NCBI GenBank assembly: GCA_963682175.1
Contig: OY821784.1
Span: forward strand, 35,321,621-35,385,620
Direction of reading: 5' to 3'
DNA length: 64,000 nucleotides
DNA from: Triglochin maritima
Taxonomy: Eukaryota > Streptophyta > Magnoliopsida > Alismatales > Juncaginaceae
The notes beneath the pieces are model-generated. The model was given only the letters and a program-made list of their open reading frames with translations, did not search any database and had not been told where the DNA came from. Positions 22,547 through 33,677 of this stretch are shown here, in pieces. Each line of letters opens with the position of its first letter. Position 1 is the stretch's first letter. Position numbers and translations under genes: made by a program.

Positions 22547-23188
22547 CTGCCAGTGTCTGCGGCATACTGTAGGTCACCTGAGTACGGAGGTGCTTCCTCA
22601 GCCCCCGTATGAACTTCCTCGCCCTCTGCAGCGGCGTCACACAGATCTCCGGACAGTAACGCTCCAGCGCGTTGAACCTCCGGGTATACTCAGCCAGGGT
22701 CGCCTCTCCCTGCTCGAGAGTCATAAACTCCTCTCTCCTCCCGTCTCTGACATGCTCGGGGAAATACTGCTTATTGAACTCCCGTAGGAATTCCTCCCAG
22801 CTGACCTCAGCCCTGCCCTCAAACACCACCGCAGATGTGGTCCTCCACCAGTTGGACGCGTCTCCGCCCAACACATATGCTGCCAATCCTGTCTGCCTCT
22901 CAGGCGGGCACTCAATCGCCCGAAGGATCTCCAGAATCTTCAGGACCCATTCCTCCGCAGCCTCTGACTCTCCTCTACCATCAAAGGTAGGCGGGTGTTG
23001 TCTCATAAAGCGGTCGAGCATCGCTCCTGCCGCTGCTGGCTCTCCTCTGCCTGACTGGCGATCCAACTTCGATCCCAGTCGCCCCACCGTGTCATAGAGC
23101 ATCCGTCGCTCCTCAGCCCAGTCCGTACTCCCAGTATCCCCACTGGTGCACGGTCCCGTGGGGGAGGTCTCACGCGTCTCGGAGGCAT
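22515..23188 (-). pseudogene. Gypsy gag (retrotransposon gag domain), frameshifted
   Basis: The likely start is the minus-strand ATG at 23186-23188 (MPPRR, a common start in this lineage), but the body of gag is in another frame, so an indel near 23150 is implied. The body includes LDRFMRQHPPTFDG, EEWVLKILEIL, SWEEFLREFNKQYFP and a LEQGEATLAEYTRRF segment, typical of retrotransposon gag. Near 22539-22546 a direct repeat of ATGC (gcatgcat) moves the downstream zinc knuckle and pol into a different frame, and gag then ends at 22515. The protein normally forms the cytoplasmic virus-like particle. Confidence 0.88.
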
Positions 23189-23292
23189 CTACACACAAAG
23201 AACAACACACATCAAAACCATGAATGCATGAACTAATGCAGACTCTAAAACACTAAGGGTGGTTTCTTTGGATAAGGACACTGGAACCGACC

Positions 23293-23304
23293 GCTCTGAT
23301 ACCA
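23293..23304 (-). promoter_or_regulatory. Primer-binding site for initiator tRNA-Met
   Basis: On the minus strand TGGTATCAGAGC follows the 5' LTR by three bases. It is the classic complement of the 3' end of plant initiator tRNA-Met and fixes element orientation as minus. Confidence 0.93.
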
Positions 23305-23307
23305 AGT

Positions 23308-25157
23308 TGTAACATCCTCAAGCAGCGGAAAATTTTAAAATTTATAAACACTCAATCAACAGAGGATATTACGCAAATAAGGGAACACAAGTGCACCAAC
23401 ATATATAATATATATATGAACATCAGAGTATACAAAAGTTGTGATTACATCAAAAGCATATACAAAGGAAACAGTAATCACACGACCTCAACTGAGAGAA
23501 ATCTGGATCCAGTAGTGGTGCTCCTCTCCTCGGTCACCACCCCCTAACGCCGATCACGGCCTGAAAGTAAACATGCAACAATGCCTGAGTTTCCAGAAGG
23601 AAACCCCGTATGCAAAACTCTAAATGCATGAACAAAATCATCCTAGCATGCAGTTCTACTCAACAAGAAAAGCATCGCAACCGGCTGGGCTTCAGGGCTC
23701 TCTCACCCAACCACAACACACACCACAGGTACGGGGCTCCAGGTCTAATCTCAACCAACCACCGCACACACCACAGTCACGGGGCTCCAGGTCTAGTCTC
23801 AACCAACCGCCGCGACTCACACTCGTCGCCAAGCTGGGCTCCAGGTCTAATTTCAACCAACCACATCTACCACGACACGACCAAGGGCTCCAGGTCTAAT
23901 TTCAACCAACCCAAACGTATAAGGCCTCCAGGTCTAGTTTCAACCAACCCCTACACGCGGTCCCTGCTCAGGCTCCAGGTCTAATTTCAACCAACCCGAA
24001 CGCACTACGGAGCTCCAGGTCTAATTTCAACCAACTCCGTACAGACTAGCTGGGCTCCAGGTCTAATTTCAACCAACCGCAGCTCTCACACAGTTACGGG
24101 GCTCCAGGTCTATTTTCAACCAACCACCGCAACACTCGTGCACCTAGCACACTCGCCGGAAGAACATCGCCACCACAACTCGCCCCACACGGACGACCAC
24201 AACCATAGCACCTCCATAGTGCAAAACAGGACACACGGTCGACCGAACCAAAAGTCCCGGTCGACCGAATCAAGCAAATACAGGGCAATCCACTTCGACC
24301 GGCACTCCATCGGTCGACCGATTCCCAACACCACACTCGTTCGGTCGAACCCAAATCAAGGGACGGTCGACCGTTTAGATGGTCAACTCCCGGTTCAACG
24401 AACAAAACGACCAATCGGTCGACCGACAAATGGGTCCCGGTCGACCGAAAGTCACCAGGGAAAAATCCCTCAACACCACAACGAATTCGGTCGAATCCCC
24501 GAGCACTCTCGGTCGACCGAATCCGTCCAGGGAATAATCCCTCACTCGCACCATGAATTCGGTCGAACGCCGAGCACATCTCGGTCGAACGCCGAGCACA
24601 TCTCGGTCGACCGAATTCCTCCAGAGCGTTCCCCACGCTCAGCGCAGAAGTCCGGTTGACCGAACCCTCATTCGGTCGAACCGACCACTATTCTCACTTA
24701 AGTCACGGTCGGACGGAAATCAACGAGCGGTCGACCGTTTAGATGGTCTACGCCCCCAACCGACTTAAGACAATGCACACGGTCGACCGGCAAAGGGGAC
24801 CCGGTCGACCGAAACGCACCAGGTTTGCCTCCTATGCATGATCGGTCAACCGCCCCAAGGGCATCGTTCGACCGATTTGTGGCAGAACCTGAATTTCTTC
24901 ACGAACGGTCAACCGTTTGCACCAACTGGTCGACCGATCAGGCAGTGAAATCTTCTTCACATTTACTCGCGACGAGCCGAAAGGCCTACCGTCGACTTCC
25001 AACTACTCACGATAATTAAGTGAGTGAGCTTGACATACCGGAAGGTCTGAAGAGACCTTTGAAGAACCACGACGACGCCTCCACGAGCGCGCCTCCCCAA
25101 ATCACGATCCGTCGACGAACCTCGCGTCTAGCTCGAACACCCGCCGGAGCTCACTGC

Positions 25158-25198
<41 letters not shown>

Positions 25199-25451
25199 AC
25201 GAGAGAGAGAGATGAACGAGAGAGAGAGGGAAATGTGAAAGAGAGGGAGAGAGAAACTCACCTCTAAATATCTCCCCACCCTTCCATCTCCACCATCCAT
25301 TCCACACCTCTCCATCTCAACCACTCATCTCATCCACAACATCCAAACCCTTCATCCATCCCTCTCAATCCCAGCCGTCCATCTCCACTCCATCCTAATC
25401 TCCACCTAAACAAGATTAAGGCACAATTAGGATTAGGCTCAAGATCTCACA
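23308..25451 (-). repeat. Right LTR (5' LTR) of the Gypsy element
   Basis: It starts tgtaacatcc and ends gatctcaca, 2144 bp, and is almost identical to the left LTR over most of its length. It differs by a loss of about 180 bp near 25128, an extra copy of a 22-bp unit with gaacgccgagcacatct at 24560-24605, and a longer GA microsatellite (25160-25194). In the element's sense, TATTTAG-type sequence near 25265 could act as a TATA box. Confidence 0.93.
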
Positions 25452-25456
25452 TATAT
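25452..25456. other. Target-site duplication TATAT (right) of Gypsy element
   Basis: Matches 16392-16396. Joining the flanks restores a gagaatatattctctggaa-like sequence that also occurs at 25504-25520. Confidence 0.85.
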
Positions 25457-25669
25457 TCTCTGGAAAAGTGAAAATTAGGACATTCTTTAGAATAGTAAAA
25501 GCTGAGAATATATTCTCTTTGAAAAGGCGATAGTTTGTAATATAGTGGCTAGGGTAAGCTAACAATAAGACGAGTATACAATACATTATAATACAACAAT
25601 TAGAATTTAGTACACATCAAAACTACAATCCACTAATATAGTTCAATAATTAATTTACTTTTTATTTTC

Positions 25670-26950
25670 TTCTTCTTTGGGTGTCAATGTCGCCTTGGTC
25701 AATAGATTATTTAATGTGTGTCATTTCACTTTTATCAAGGCAGAGTCAACATCTTTCTCTTTAACTTCAAATCTTTCTCTTTATGATATTCAAGTGTCTC
25801 CTTTTCCAACACAATATCTACATTTTGTCTTTCTGTACCACTTAATTTGGTTACCTATACAAAGCTTTTGTTGCCGAGTCAGAAAACTTACATTTCCCCC
25901 TCCCATTCCCCTTCTCGTTTTGTTTTTCTTTTTGACACCTTCAAGATGAGTAAAGGTTTTTGTTCCAACTTCATCACTAATTGGTGTTTGTAGGTTTGAA
26001 GGTGATGAGAAGTCTCCAGTTCCAGTACTTCGATTACTTTTGTCACTACTGTTTCGAATTCTTTTGTCGCTACTCTCACTCTCAAGACTATCTTTCACAT
26101 GGCTAGATAAATCCGGACGTCCACGTTGAGTATTAGTGATAGAAGAGTTCATTATTGGTTGTCATTTAGGGTACATGTTCAACAAAATCCATGCATGTTG
26201 GAAGATAAATTTTGAATTACATGTTCACTCGTAAATACAAAAAGCCTCTTTAATAACATCTCCATCGTTCATTCCATTTCTTCTTCTTCTTCCATTGCTT
26301 CTTCATAGCAACCTACTAACTTCATTACGGACACTCCAATTCTTCTCAGCTGATCTTTTAACATAGATATATTTCTTTTAACAATGATATTATGGTTGAT
26401 TTGTCGTGTCAATTCCTATAAGTCTTCTATCTTTGTCCAAAGCTGACCTTTTTTTATTGGCACCAACAATTGCATCAAAACTAATGTTCATGAATGAAGA
26501 AATGAGAGCTTCATCTTCAACAATAGACCGTGATTTTTTGGCTTGTGATGGTTGAGTTGAGTTTGGTTGTGTGAAGTGTTGTGAATAAATCTGTCGTGAC
26601 ATCATCGTGTTCCACTTCATTCTCTCCCTTATCATCTACAGCCTCATAATGACTTAAACTCCCTTCAAATCATCGGAAATGTTGGTTGTTTTGGGGATGG
26701 TCTGTTGGAGGAAAAGGCGGTTGGGAAAGAAATTGTTGTGAAAATGGGAATCAAAAGTTATTTGGAAAATAATTCAAATACGAGTTCATACCCATGTTAC
26801 TCTGCATTGGCATCTGAAAATTTAGATAGGAACGAAAACTAGGATAAGATGGAAAATTTTGGGGAAAATATGGTTGCGAGTTTATATTTGTTGGACGACG
26901 TTAATTAATCACAAAATTCGAAGGATCCTATTTCAAGTAAATCAAAGGAA
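25670..26950 (-). pseudogene. PIF/Harbinger ORF1-like (Myb/NAM-associated) relic
   Basis: On the minus strand the upstream part (about 26390-26950) has a Phe/Pro/Asn-rich leader with repeated QMPMQS and NYFPNNF-type words, then a SRSIVEDEALISSFMNISFDAIVGA segment. That segment is the SANT-like start of ORF1 proteins in plant PIF/Harbinger elements, also annotated as NAM-associated or glutathione S-transferase T3-like. A downstream frame (25790-26152) is Ser-rich, with a TRRGMGGG basic cluster that fits the C-terminal region. Stops and frameshifts divide it. It forms a pair with the transposase relic at 15082-16160, both minus strand, now 9 kb apart because of the Gypsy insertion. Confidence 0.65.
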
Positions 26951-27415
26951 GATTGAGACAAGAAGATAAAAAATTTATGAAAGGTAAGAGATTGTAAAGA
27001 TGTGCGATGTTATAACAAAATAAGTGTATATTTATAAAGTTTGAGAATCAAAATTGCTAGGAAAAATATTAAGTTGAAATAGTAAAGTTGAGAATATATT
27101 TTTTGGAAAAGTGAAAACTAAAATTAAAATCTTTAGAGAAGTAAGATTTAAGAATAAAAAATCTGAAAAACTAAGATTTAAGGAGAAGAAAATTAAACAT
27201 GAGAATAAGAAAAATAAAAGTTAGGATTATAATCAGATAGTTGTTCCATTTAAATTAACCACTTTTTATTTTGAATTTTAAAATTATAAAATGTATATAA
27301 CAATATTAGCAACTATTTATTTGTAGATCTTGAAAAGATAAAAAAGTAGTTATTTTTTATTTTTTATTTAACAAGAAAATAAAATTACAAAATTACTTTA
27401 TATTTTCTGCTCATC
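26951..27415. other. AT-rich end of the Harbinger region
   Basis: Short phrases such as aaaagtgaaaactaaaat and agaataaaaaatctg recur, resembling 16340-16395 and 25457-25530. No gene was seen and the transposon terminus was not located. Confidence 0.4.
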
Positions 27416-27423
27416 CATCCGTG

Positions 27424-27910
27424 TAGGGGTGCAAACGGGACAGGGCAAGACAAGTTTAGCACCGACCGCTACTTGTTCCGTCAAAGTTCGGCGAGTAAGT
27501 GGGGCGAGGCAGGGCATGTCATTTTTTCTAACCGATACTCGCCTCACTTAAGGGCGAGTTTCGCATGACGGTGGTTGGCAAGTTAAACGTGTTGATTTTT
27601 ATATAATTTAATTTCGACCCATAACATGTATGAAATGAATTAAAATTCAAAACTTGTAAAAATCATACAAAATTAAACATGAAAAACCAAGATGTAAAAA
27701 TGTAAAAGAATAAAAATAAACATATTTATTTTATTATAATTACAATCTTAAATTTCTAAATAATATATTTATAATGTATATTTATATATTTAAATATAAT
27801 TTGATGGGTTAACAGGATGGGTTGCGGTTTAAACTAACGGATTGCCCGGTCATAGATGGACGGGTTGCGGGTTGTGAAAAGAACTGTAACCCACCCCGGT
27901 CCTACTCCTA
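27424..27910. mobile_element. hAT-like MITE (GCGGGTTGCGGG family), copy 2
   Basis: It begins taggggtgcaaacggg and ends cctactccta. The flanking octamers catccgtg (27416-27423) and catgcgtg (27911-27918) match at seven of eight bases, as expected for an aged hAT target duplication. It is AT-rich inside with GC-rich ends and has no coding capacity. Confidence 0.75.
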
Positions 27911-27943
27911 CATGCGTGGATGTGAGAGTTTGGAAGATGTGAC

Positions 27944-28445
27944 TAGGGTTGTAAGCGAACAGGGCCGGTTTTCGCCTCACCGCTACTTGCCCCGCCAAAG
28001 TTAAGCGGATAGGCAGGACGGGGCAGGGTCAAAAAAAATCTGCTACCCACCCTGCTGCGTAAGGATGGACTAGGCTATGCAGGACGGTTTGGCAGGTTTA
28101 ATCTTTTATTAAAGCTAAATACAAAAATCAATTTATTTTCTTTAACGTTATCTATTTTAATCAAAGCTAAGTACAAAAATCAAAGAAAAAATCAATGTAT
28201 GTTTTTAAAGCTATATACAAAAAAAAAACTAAATACAAACAAAATAAATACAAAATACAAAAAATCAAATAAAATATAATACTTATGCGGGTTGCGGGTT
28301 ATGTAGGACGGGTTGCGAGAAAACCGCAACCACCCTGCTTATTATACAGGTTGTGCGGGTGACGGGTAATAATTTTTTTGTCCGCAACCCGCGTTAGGCG
28401 GGACGGAACAGGTTGCGGGTAAAATCCTACCCATTTACAACCCTA
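27944..28445. mobile_element. hAT-like MITE (GCGGGTTGCGGG family), copy 3
   Basis: It starts tagggttgtaagcgaac and ends catttacaaccctaa-like (tttacaaccccta variant). The flanks are gatgtgac (27936-27943) and gatgtgaa (28446-28453), seven of eight matching. It lies 33 bp beyond copy 2, so two related elements landed side by side. Confidence 0.8.
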
Positions 28446-28453
28446 GATGTGAA

Positions 28454-28826
28454 CTTTTTTTCCTTTTACCGTTGTTGCTGATGCCCTAAGACAGCAGGAA
28501 GAGTTCGGAATGTAGCAGCCTATTAATACTAGTACTAATACTATATTTTCTTGCTATTATTGTCTTTGAAATGTACAAGAAACCTAGAATAGAATAGCTT
28601 TAGGAACCATGTCTGTTACTGGCTGCCTCTACCCACCACTTAAGAAACAGACAGAGTAGAGAATAAATGAAAGAATGTACAGAGGAAAGGCAGAGTGCGA
28701 GCATCGCACCCTCTGCTATCTACACCTACATAGCATTCAGTTCCTGTCTACAAAACTCCAAAAATATAATAACAGTAAGAAGAAAGAACAAGAAAAAACA
28801 ACCACCCGGGGCGGGTGGGGTGAGGA
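28454..28826 (-). other. Probable 3' UTR and downstream of the galactosyltransferase gene
   Basis: The sequence downstream of the stop codon, in the minus sense, has no open frame of note and includes AT-rich runs near 28740-28800 that could carry the polyadenylation signal. No repeat was recognised. Confidence 0.45.
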
Positions 28827-31800
28827 TCATCTCATGTTGCAGCACTCGGGTTTTCCTGCTTGTAGCTTGTCCCAAAGGCAGAGCATCTGCCTAGGTGACT
28901 GGTAATGGGCAGTGAAATAGCCGTCAATGCAGCCGAACTGGCAGAAGTTGAGGTCGTGGACGTATTCCACTCGTCTTGTTTTGTTGAACTGTTCTATCCA
29001 CATTCCCATGCTCACATCTTCCATCTTGAATAGCTGATGATAAGTAAAACCAAAATTTAGAAGCTGAAGATATAATAAGAATAACTGGGATCATTTCTTT
29101 AGTAGCACATTTCAATGATCGAAGTCAAGATGAAAAGGTCAGATAGGTTCCAATATTTGGGCTTGAAATCTCAAGATTGTATTCCACACCTACGTCAGAG
29201 AACAGGTGCATCTCCTGCTAGGTTGTAACTCCTTTTTTGAAGCAAACCATTGTTGTGTTTTCAGTTTTTACAAGGAATGTCATTGGTCAATGGCTATCAC
29301 ATGGATGTTTGTTTCTTTAGTTATGAAGCACAACTATCTTAATCTGATGCTGAGATTGCAAACTAACCCTGACAATCTAGATGGAACATAACAACAATCT
29401 ATTGAGGAAAAAACCTACAAAAAGTTTTAATAAGTGGATGAGGTAAATCTAAAAGGATCAGATGTTTAACTAAAAATTAAACAAGGTTGGAAACAAATTT
29501 TGGTTGTGTTTTTTCTTCAAGAACAAGCATATCTTAAAACTTACCCGTAGAGTATGTTTTTCGAACTCTGATATGATGAACTGTGCGATATCAGAAGATA
29601 TGACATAGCCAGGACCATTAGCATATGGGGGATAATCTTCCTCAGGCCATTCCTGAAATATAACTACGTGAATTCCACTGCTAATAGTAAAACAACTTTA
29701 ACATACTACAAAATTAACAACACCAGCAAGGCAAACGGAAATTCCACAATTCACATCAATTGAAGCAACCTGAATAACTCAATGAAAAGATCACTTAATC
29801 AAGAATTGCAGATAACAAGAGTTGCAAATAACAAGTGACAATTTAGAAAGCCACTTTTTTGTTCTCTTTTTGAAAAGCTAATATGTGAGTCTACCTTGCT
29901 TGTAAATTGCAACTGGCAAGAGAAATAACAAATCATACACAAACGTACTCAATTTGTTATAGAAGAAGCTTGGTTAATCTATTATTCTATAGGAAGATCT
30001 GGTTATCATATTTTCTGACACTTTGCGACGTACCAAGTAAACATAATGGTAATTATAAAAACACTATTTGTCAAACCCCGTAATCATGGAAAGTAAAGAG
30101 ACTTCAGTTACCACAAAACTATTATGATCATTTCAACGATAAAGGCCGCCAAATCTGAATGACCTCATCTTCAGATTAAGAAAATATAATTTGAAAAGCA
30201 TGTCACGTTTAATGTGTATGCCCTATTAATCAACGTACTTCATTGGCATGGATATAATCACTAAAAACCAAGACCCACGAAAATGATAAGAATAGTATCC
30301 AACGTATCAGCAGTCCTTAAGTTTTATAGCTTCCCTTCAAATCAGAAAACAGTAGCATGTTATTTATTGAATTAAAAAAGGGACTAATAAGTCATATAAT
30401 TTACTGAATGTATGAAATTTTAAGAGCCCATGACAATTGACTTCCATGGATCATAATAAAAATTCTGAAAATATTGAAAAAACATCAACCAAGTGAGAAG
30501 ACATGGTCAACATACAAGCTCTTGGCACAAATTAGAATCCATACCTCGTAGGTCACAGCCCATTTTCCATCTCGCAGGGGCTTGTGGTAGTAATTCATGT
30601 TTCCAATATACAGACTTCTTCCCTTGGGTACTTTCCTCACTTCTTTCACTACTGAATCTACTCTAACAAATGTATCATCATCACACTTCATGATGTACTT
30701 TGCTGATGCAGTACGAAACTGAAAAAGAACAGTTAACGGCTTCTATTAACTAAACAGTATACAATTAAAGTTCTCGATCGATGCAAGAAAAAAAATCAAC
30801 TTACCCCATATTCACAAATGGCGGCAGTTTTCAAAACAACAAGGTCATAGCTGTCCATGAATGGCACTATGACAATGTCACCGAAGAATTCAGCTTCTTT
30901 TTTGAGTTCCAAGTTAGTCTCCTTTCTCCCATGCTGGACAAGAAAAAAAAAACAGTTAGAGTTAGCTTAAGCTGCTGCAATTTTCAGTCACCACATGAGA
31001 AACCATGGTATTGAAGAATCACCATTGCAACAAAAAACCGCGCCACAATGTTATTTGAGTTGGCGATTGATCGCATCCATGACTTCCTCACAGCCATACG
31101 CTCTGCAAAGTGGTTGCCAGCCGAAAGGATGCCAATGAACATTTCAATTGGTCTGTCAGGAAGGGGTTTGGCCTGCCATTGACTTGACATTTCCAAATGC
31201 CTTTGTTGGGAAAAACTTGGATGTGATATCGGTAAGCTTCCAGCAATTATGGATTCCACATCAATGTCACCATTCAGTGAAAGTCCGGTTGCATCTTCAA
31301 GAACAAATCCCTGCAAAGTTGCCATAAACATCAACAAAACAATCCCCAGACATGACAAAAAACATTTCACATAAGATATTTCACCAACCGTGCGATAAGG
31401 AAAGGAAGTGATATGCCTTCCGTCAACAGTGATATGGTAGCCTTCCAAGCCAGCACTCAGAGTGAGAACAAACAACCTATCTTCCACAAACGGGTAAGGC
31501 CATTCAACCGGCACCTTCTTCGTTCTACCAATCAGACGGTTTAACCACCAGCTCGTATTCGATTCTTCCGAGCCACTTCCATCGTCTCGGATCCATTTTT
31601 CGCACTTCACAAGACCATCAACTACACACCCAACACAGAACTAATCCCAATTAAACAAAACAAATCATCAAAACTTCATATTTTTCTTATTCTTGTTCTC
31701 TAAATTAAAAAACAAAACCCCAATCATTTTTCTTCTTCTTTTGTGTGCAAACAGGAAGGAAAACCTAATTGCAACTTACAAAGCCTTGTAAAATTGACAC

Positions 31801-32710
31801 ACCCAACAATTGAACCTATGACCTTTTGTTCAGGTGAACTACCCAAAGGTGTTGCAATTATGTTCGAACTCTCTATCTTCCATTTCATCACAAAACTCAT
31901 AATTCACACACGAAAGCGAAAACAAGGTGGAATAAATAATTTACCAGTCTCCTCATCGGCGCGCGACTTCCAGCCCTCGCACCGCTGTGCACCCCCCCAC
32001 TGCATCCGATAACACGTATTCTCCTCGATAACGGGCTTCCCACTCCAATCCCCCTTCAATCTCGGATTAAAATGCAAAATCCTGGGCGGCTCCTCCCCAT
32101 CCACAGCATTAAGCCCCTGCAACTCCATCATAAACTGCGAAACCATGACCCCCTCACCCCCCTCCCGGGGTAGGGAAATCTTCGGCTCGCGCTCCACATG
32201 CCCGGAATGCGGTCTCGCCACCACCGTCAAATGCGACCCCAACGTCAGCCCGCACGGCACAACGAGGATCCTCCCTTTGTCCCCAAACTCCTTTCCGGAG
32301 AGCGTAACCGACTGCGGACACGCCTCCTCCGTCCGATTCACAACCGGAACTTCACCGGATCCTTTGAGGTTCACAAAAGCTCTCTTTCCGGTCTTCCAGG
32401 CGGCGCGGGCGGCGCGGTGGAGGTCAGAGAACTTCCCGGAGACGGGGATCTCGTTGAAGGTGAGTCCGGACACCTGCATGGGGGTTGTTGTTCTCCGGAG
32501 AGTGGGGCTAGGAGGGGAGGAGAGGGAGGAGGCGGTGTTGAGGAGGCGCATGCGGGGGAGAGAGGGGAGGATGGGAGGGGAGGGACGGGAGACAGAGGAG
32601 AGGAGGAGGGGGTGGACGACGAGGAGGAAGAGGAAGGAGAGGAGGAGGAGGGAGAGGAGAGATCGGGACCGGAAGGAGGAGAGGAAGGGGATGGGACGAG
32701 GTTTCCTCAT
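28827..32710 (-). CDS. Hydroxyproline O-galactosyltransferase, GALT2-6 type (GT31 with galectin domain)
   Basis: Seven exons on the minus strand join in frame with GT-AG borders: 31945-32710, 31389-31621, 31023-31310, 30805-30933, 30545-30718, 29545-29652, 28827-29033, giving 634 aa. The start at 32710 opens with a short basic segment and one membrane anchor (residues about 15-37, Leu-rich), a type II Golgi topology. A galectin-like domain covers about residues 150-340 ([39 protein letters not shown]). The GT31 domain follows, with [21 protein letters not shown], the metal-binding motif [11 protein letters not shown], and [17 protein letters not shown]. Family knowledge: GALT2-6 enzymes add the first galactose to hydroxyproline of arabinogalactan proteins. 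The galectin and late motifs resemble GALT2/5/6 more than the N-glycan enzyme GALT1. All key motifs are intact and no disruption was seen. Confidence 0.93.
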
Positions 32711-32714
32711 TTCG

Positions 32715-32735
32715 AAACCCTAACCCTAACCCTAA
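32715..32735 (-). promoter_or_regulatory. Telomere-like telo-box repeat in 5' leader
   Basis: Three ccctaa units follow aaaccctaa five bases upstream of the galactosyltransferase start codon. Telo-boxes are common in 5' regions of plant housekeeping genes; a regulatory role here is an inference. Confidence 0.65.
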
Positions 32736-33085
32736 CCGGAAGGTCGGTTTGGAGTTCTTCTCCGGCGAGAGAGAGGCGGAAAAGAAGGTTTGGACGTGGT
32801 TTGGATTTTTTGTTTTTATAAATAAAAAAAGGGTTGAGGGAGAGAAGGAATGGAGAAGAAACCGACCGTTTGGTGAGTCGGTAAATGGTTATGGAGTGGT
32901 GTTACTTTTTGAGCTTTTGCGTTTCGGGACCTTTACTTTTGTGTTTCACTCTTTTGTGTCGGGTTGCCCAATCGAACATAGGCAAAAACTAACCCTAATA
33001 ATATGTTTTTATGGTTTTTCTCCAAATTTTACTACTTCTACCTTCTTCGCTAAACATGTCCTTCGGAGAAATATTGATTATAATC
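32736..33085 (-). other. Promoter and leader region of the galactosyltransferase gene
   Basis: A region upstream of the gene with no other coding feature. A tataaat-like box at 32817-32823 reads the wrong way for certainty, so the transcription start is not placed. Confidence 0.35.
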
Positions 33086-33669
33086 TAGGGGTGACAATGG
33101 GTATCCGGAATCGATGGAACTGAACTGGGACAAAACGGATATGGTTCTACATTTTCAGAACCGACCCGGTTTCGATTCGGATATGGTTCTAGCCAATGGA
33201 CCTGGAACCGGATCCGACATGAACAATATTTTCAAAAATATTGTCACCTACTAGGATTCAAACTTGAGTACATGGGTCACAGTCACATGAGCTTCACCAC
33301 GACATCAACTCATGGGAGTTGGTAATTAATGTTATCCTGAATAGATATTGTTTTGGAAAAAACGAATTTTGTGTGGAAAGTATAGTCCCACATCAGAAAA
33401 AACGAATTTCTTATTTCAAATCCAAACTATAAAAGCTCACCATAGGCCATTGGTTTCAACAAGTCTTTTGGGATGAGTTTTTTTGACCAAATCCGCAGAG
33501 AACACATTGAAAAATACAAAATTTATACTGAAACTAGTTCCAACGGATCTGGTTCTGGATACCCATGTTGGGAACCAATCCGGATCTGATTCTGGGTCTC
33601 ACTTTGTAATTCGGATCTGATTCCGGTTCTACTAGTATCCGAACCGGAACCGATCCGTTGTCATCCCTG
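33086..33669. mobile_element. hAT-like MITE with perfect 8-bp TSD TTATAATC
   Basis: It starts taggggtgacaatggg and ends gttgtcatccctg, inverted termini of a common plant hAT-type MITE. The octamer ttataatc occurs at 33078-33085 and 33670-33677. Ends are rich in ggatccggaaccgg-like words. No transposase. Confidence 0.9.
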
Positions 33670-33677
33670 TTATAATC

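Larger units (their letters stand above)
16397..25451 (-). mobile_element. Ty3/Gypsy LTR retrotransposon, Tekay/Del-like, full length
   Basis: Two long LTRs (16397-18703 and 23308-25451) begin TG and end CA and are flanked by the 5-bp duplication TATAT. The coding strand is minus, so the right LTR is the 5' LTR. A primer-binding site complementary to initiator tRNA-Met lies at 23293-23304, and a purine-rich tract abuts the other LTR at 18704-18719. Gag, protease, reverse transcriptase, RNase H and integrase follow in Gypsy order. The termini and the integrase C-terminal end (MVKVRWRHHSEREATWE) suggest the Tekay/Del chromovirus lineage. Coding sequence is broken by at least three stops and two frameshifts. 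It inserted into a PIF/Harbinger element. Near-identical LTRs suggest a fairly recent insertion. Confidence 0.95.

Noticed and set aside
32715..32735. Interstitial telomere or chromosome-end junction
   Set aside because: Only three units, located in a gene leader; a telo-box is the simpler explanation.
32145..32821. Two plus-strand frames of about 200 codons
   Set aside because: Antisense to exon 1 of the galactosyltransferase gene; GC-rich composition keeps both strands open.
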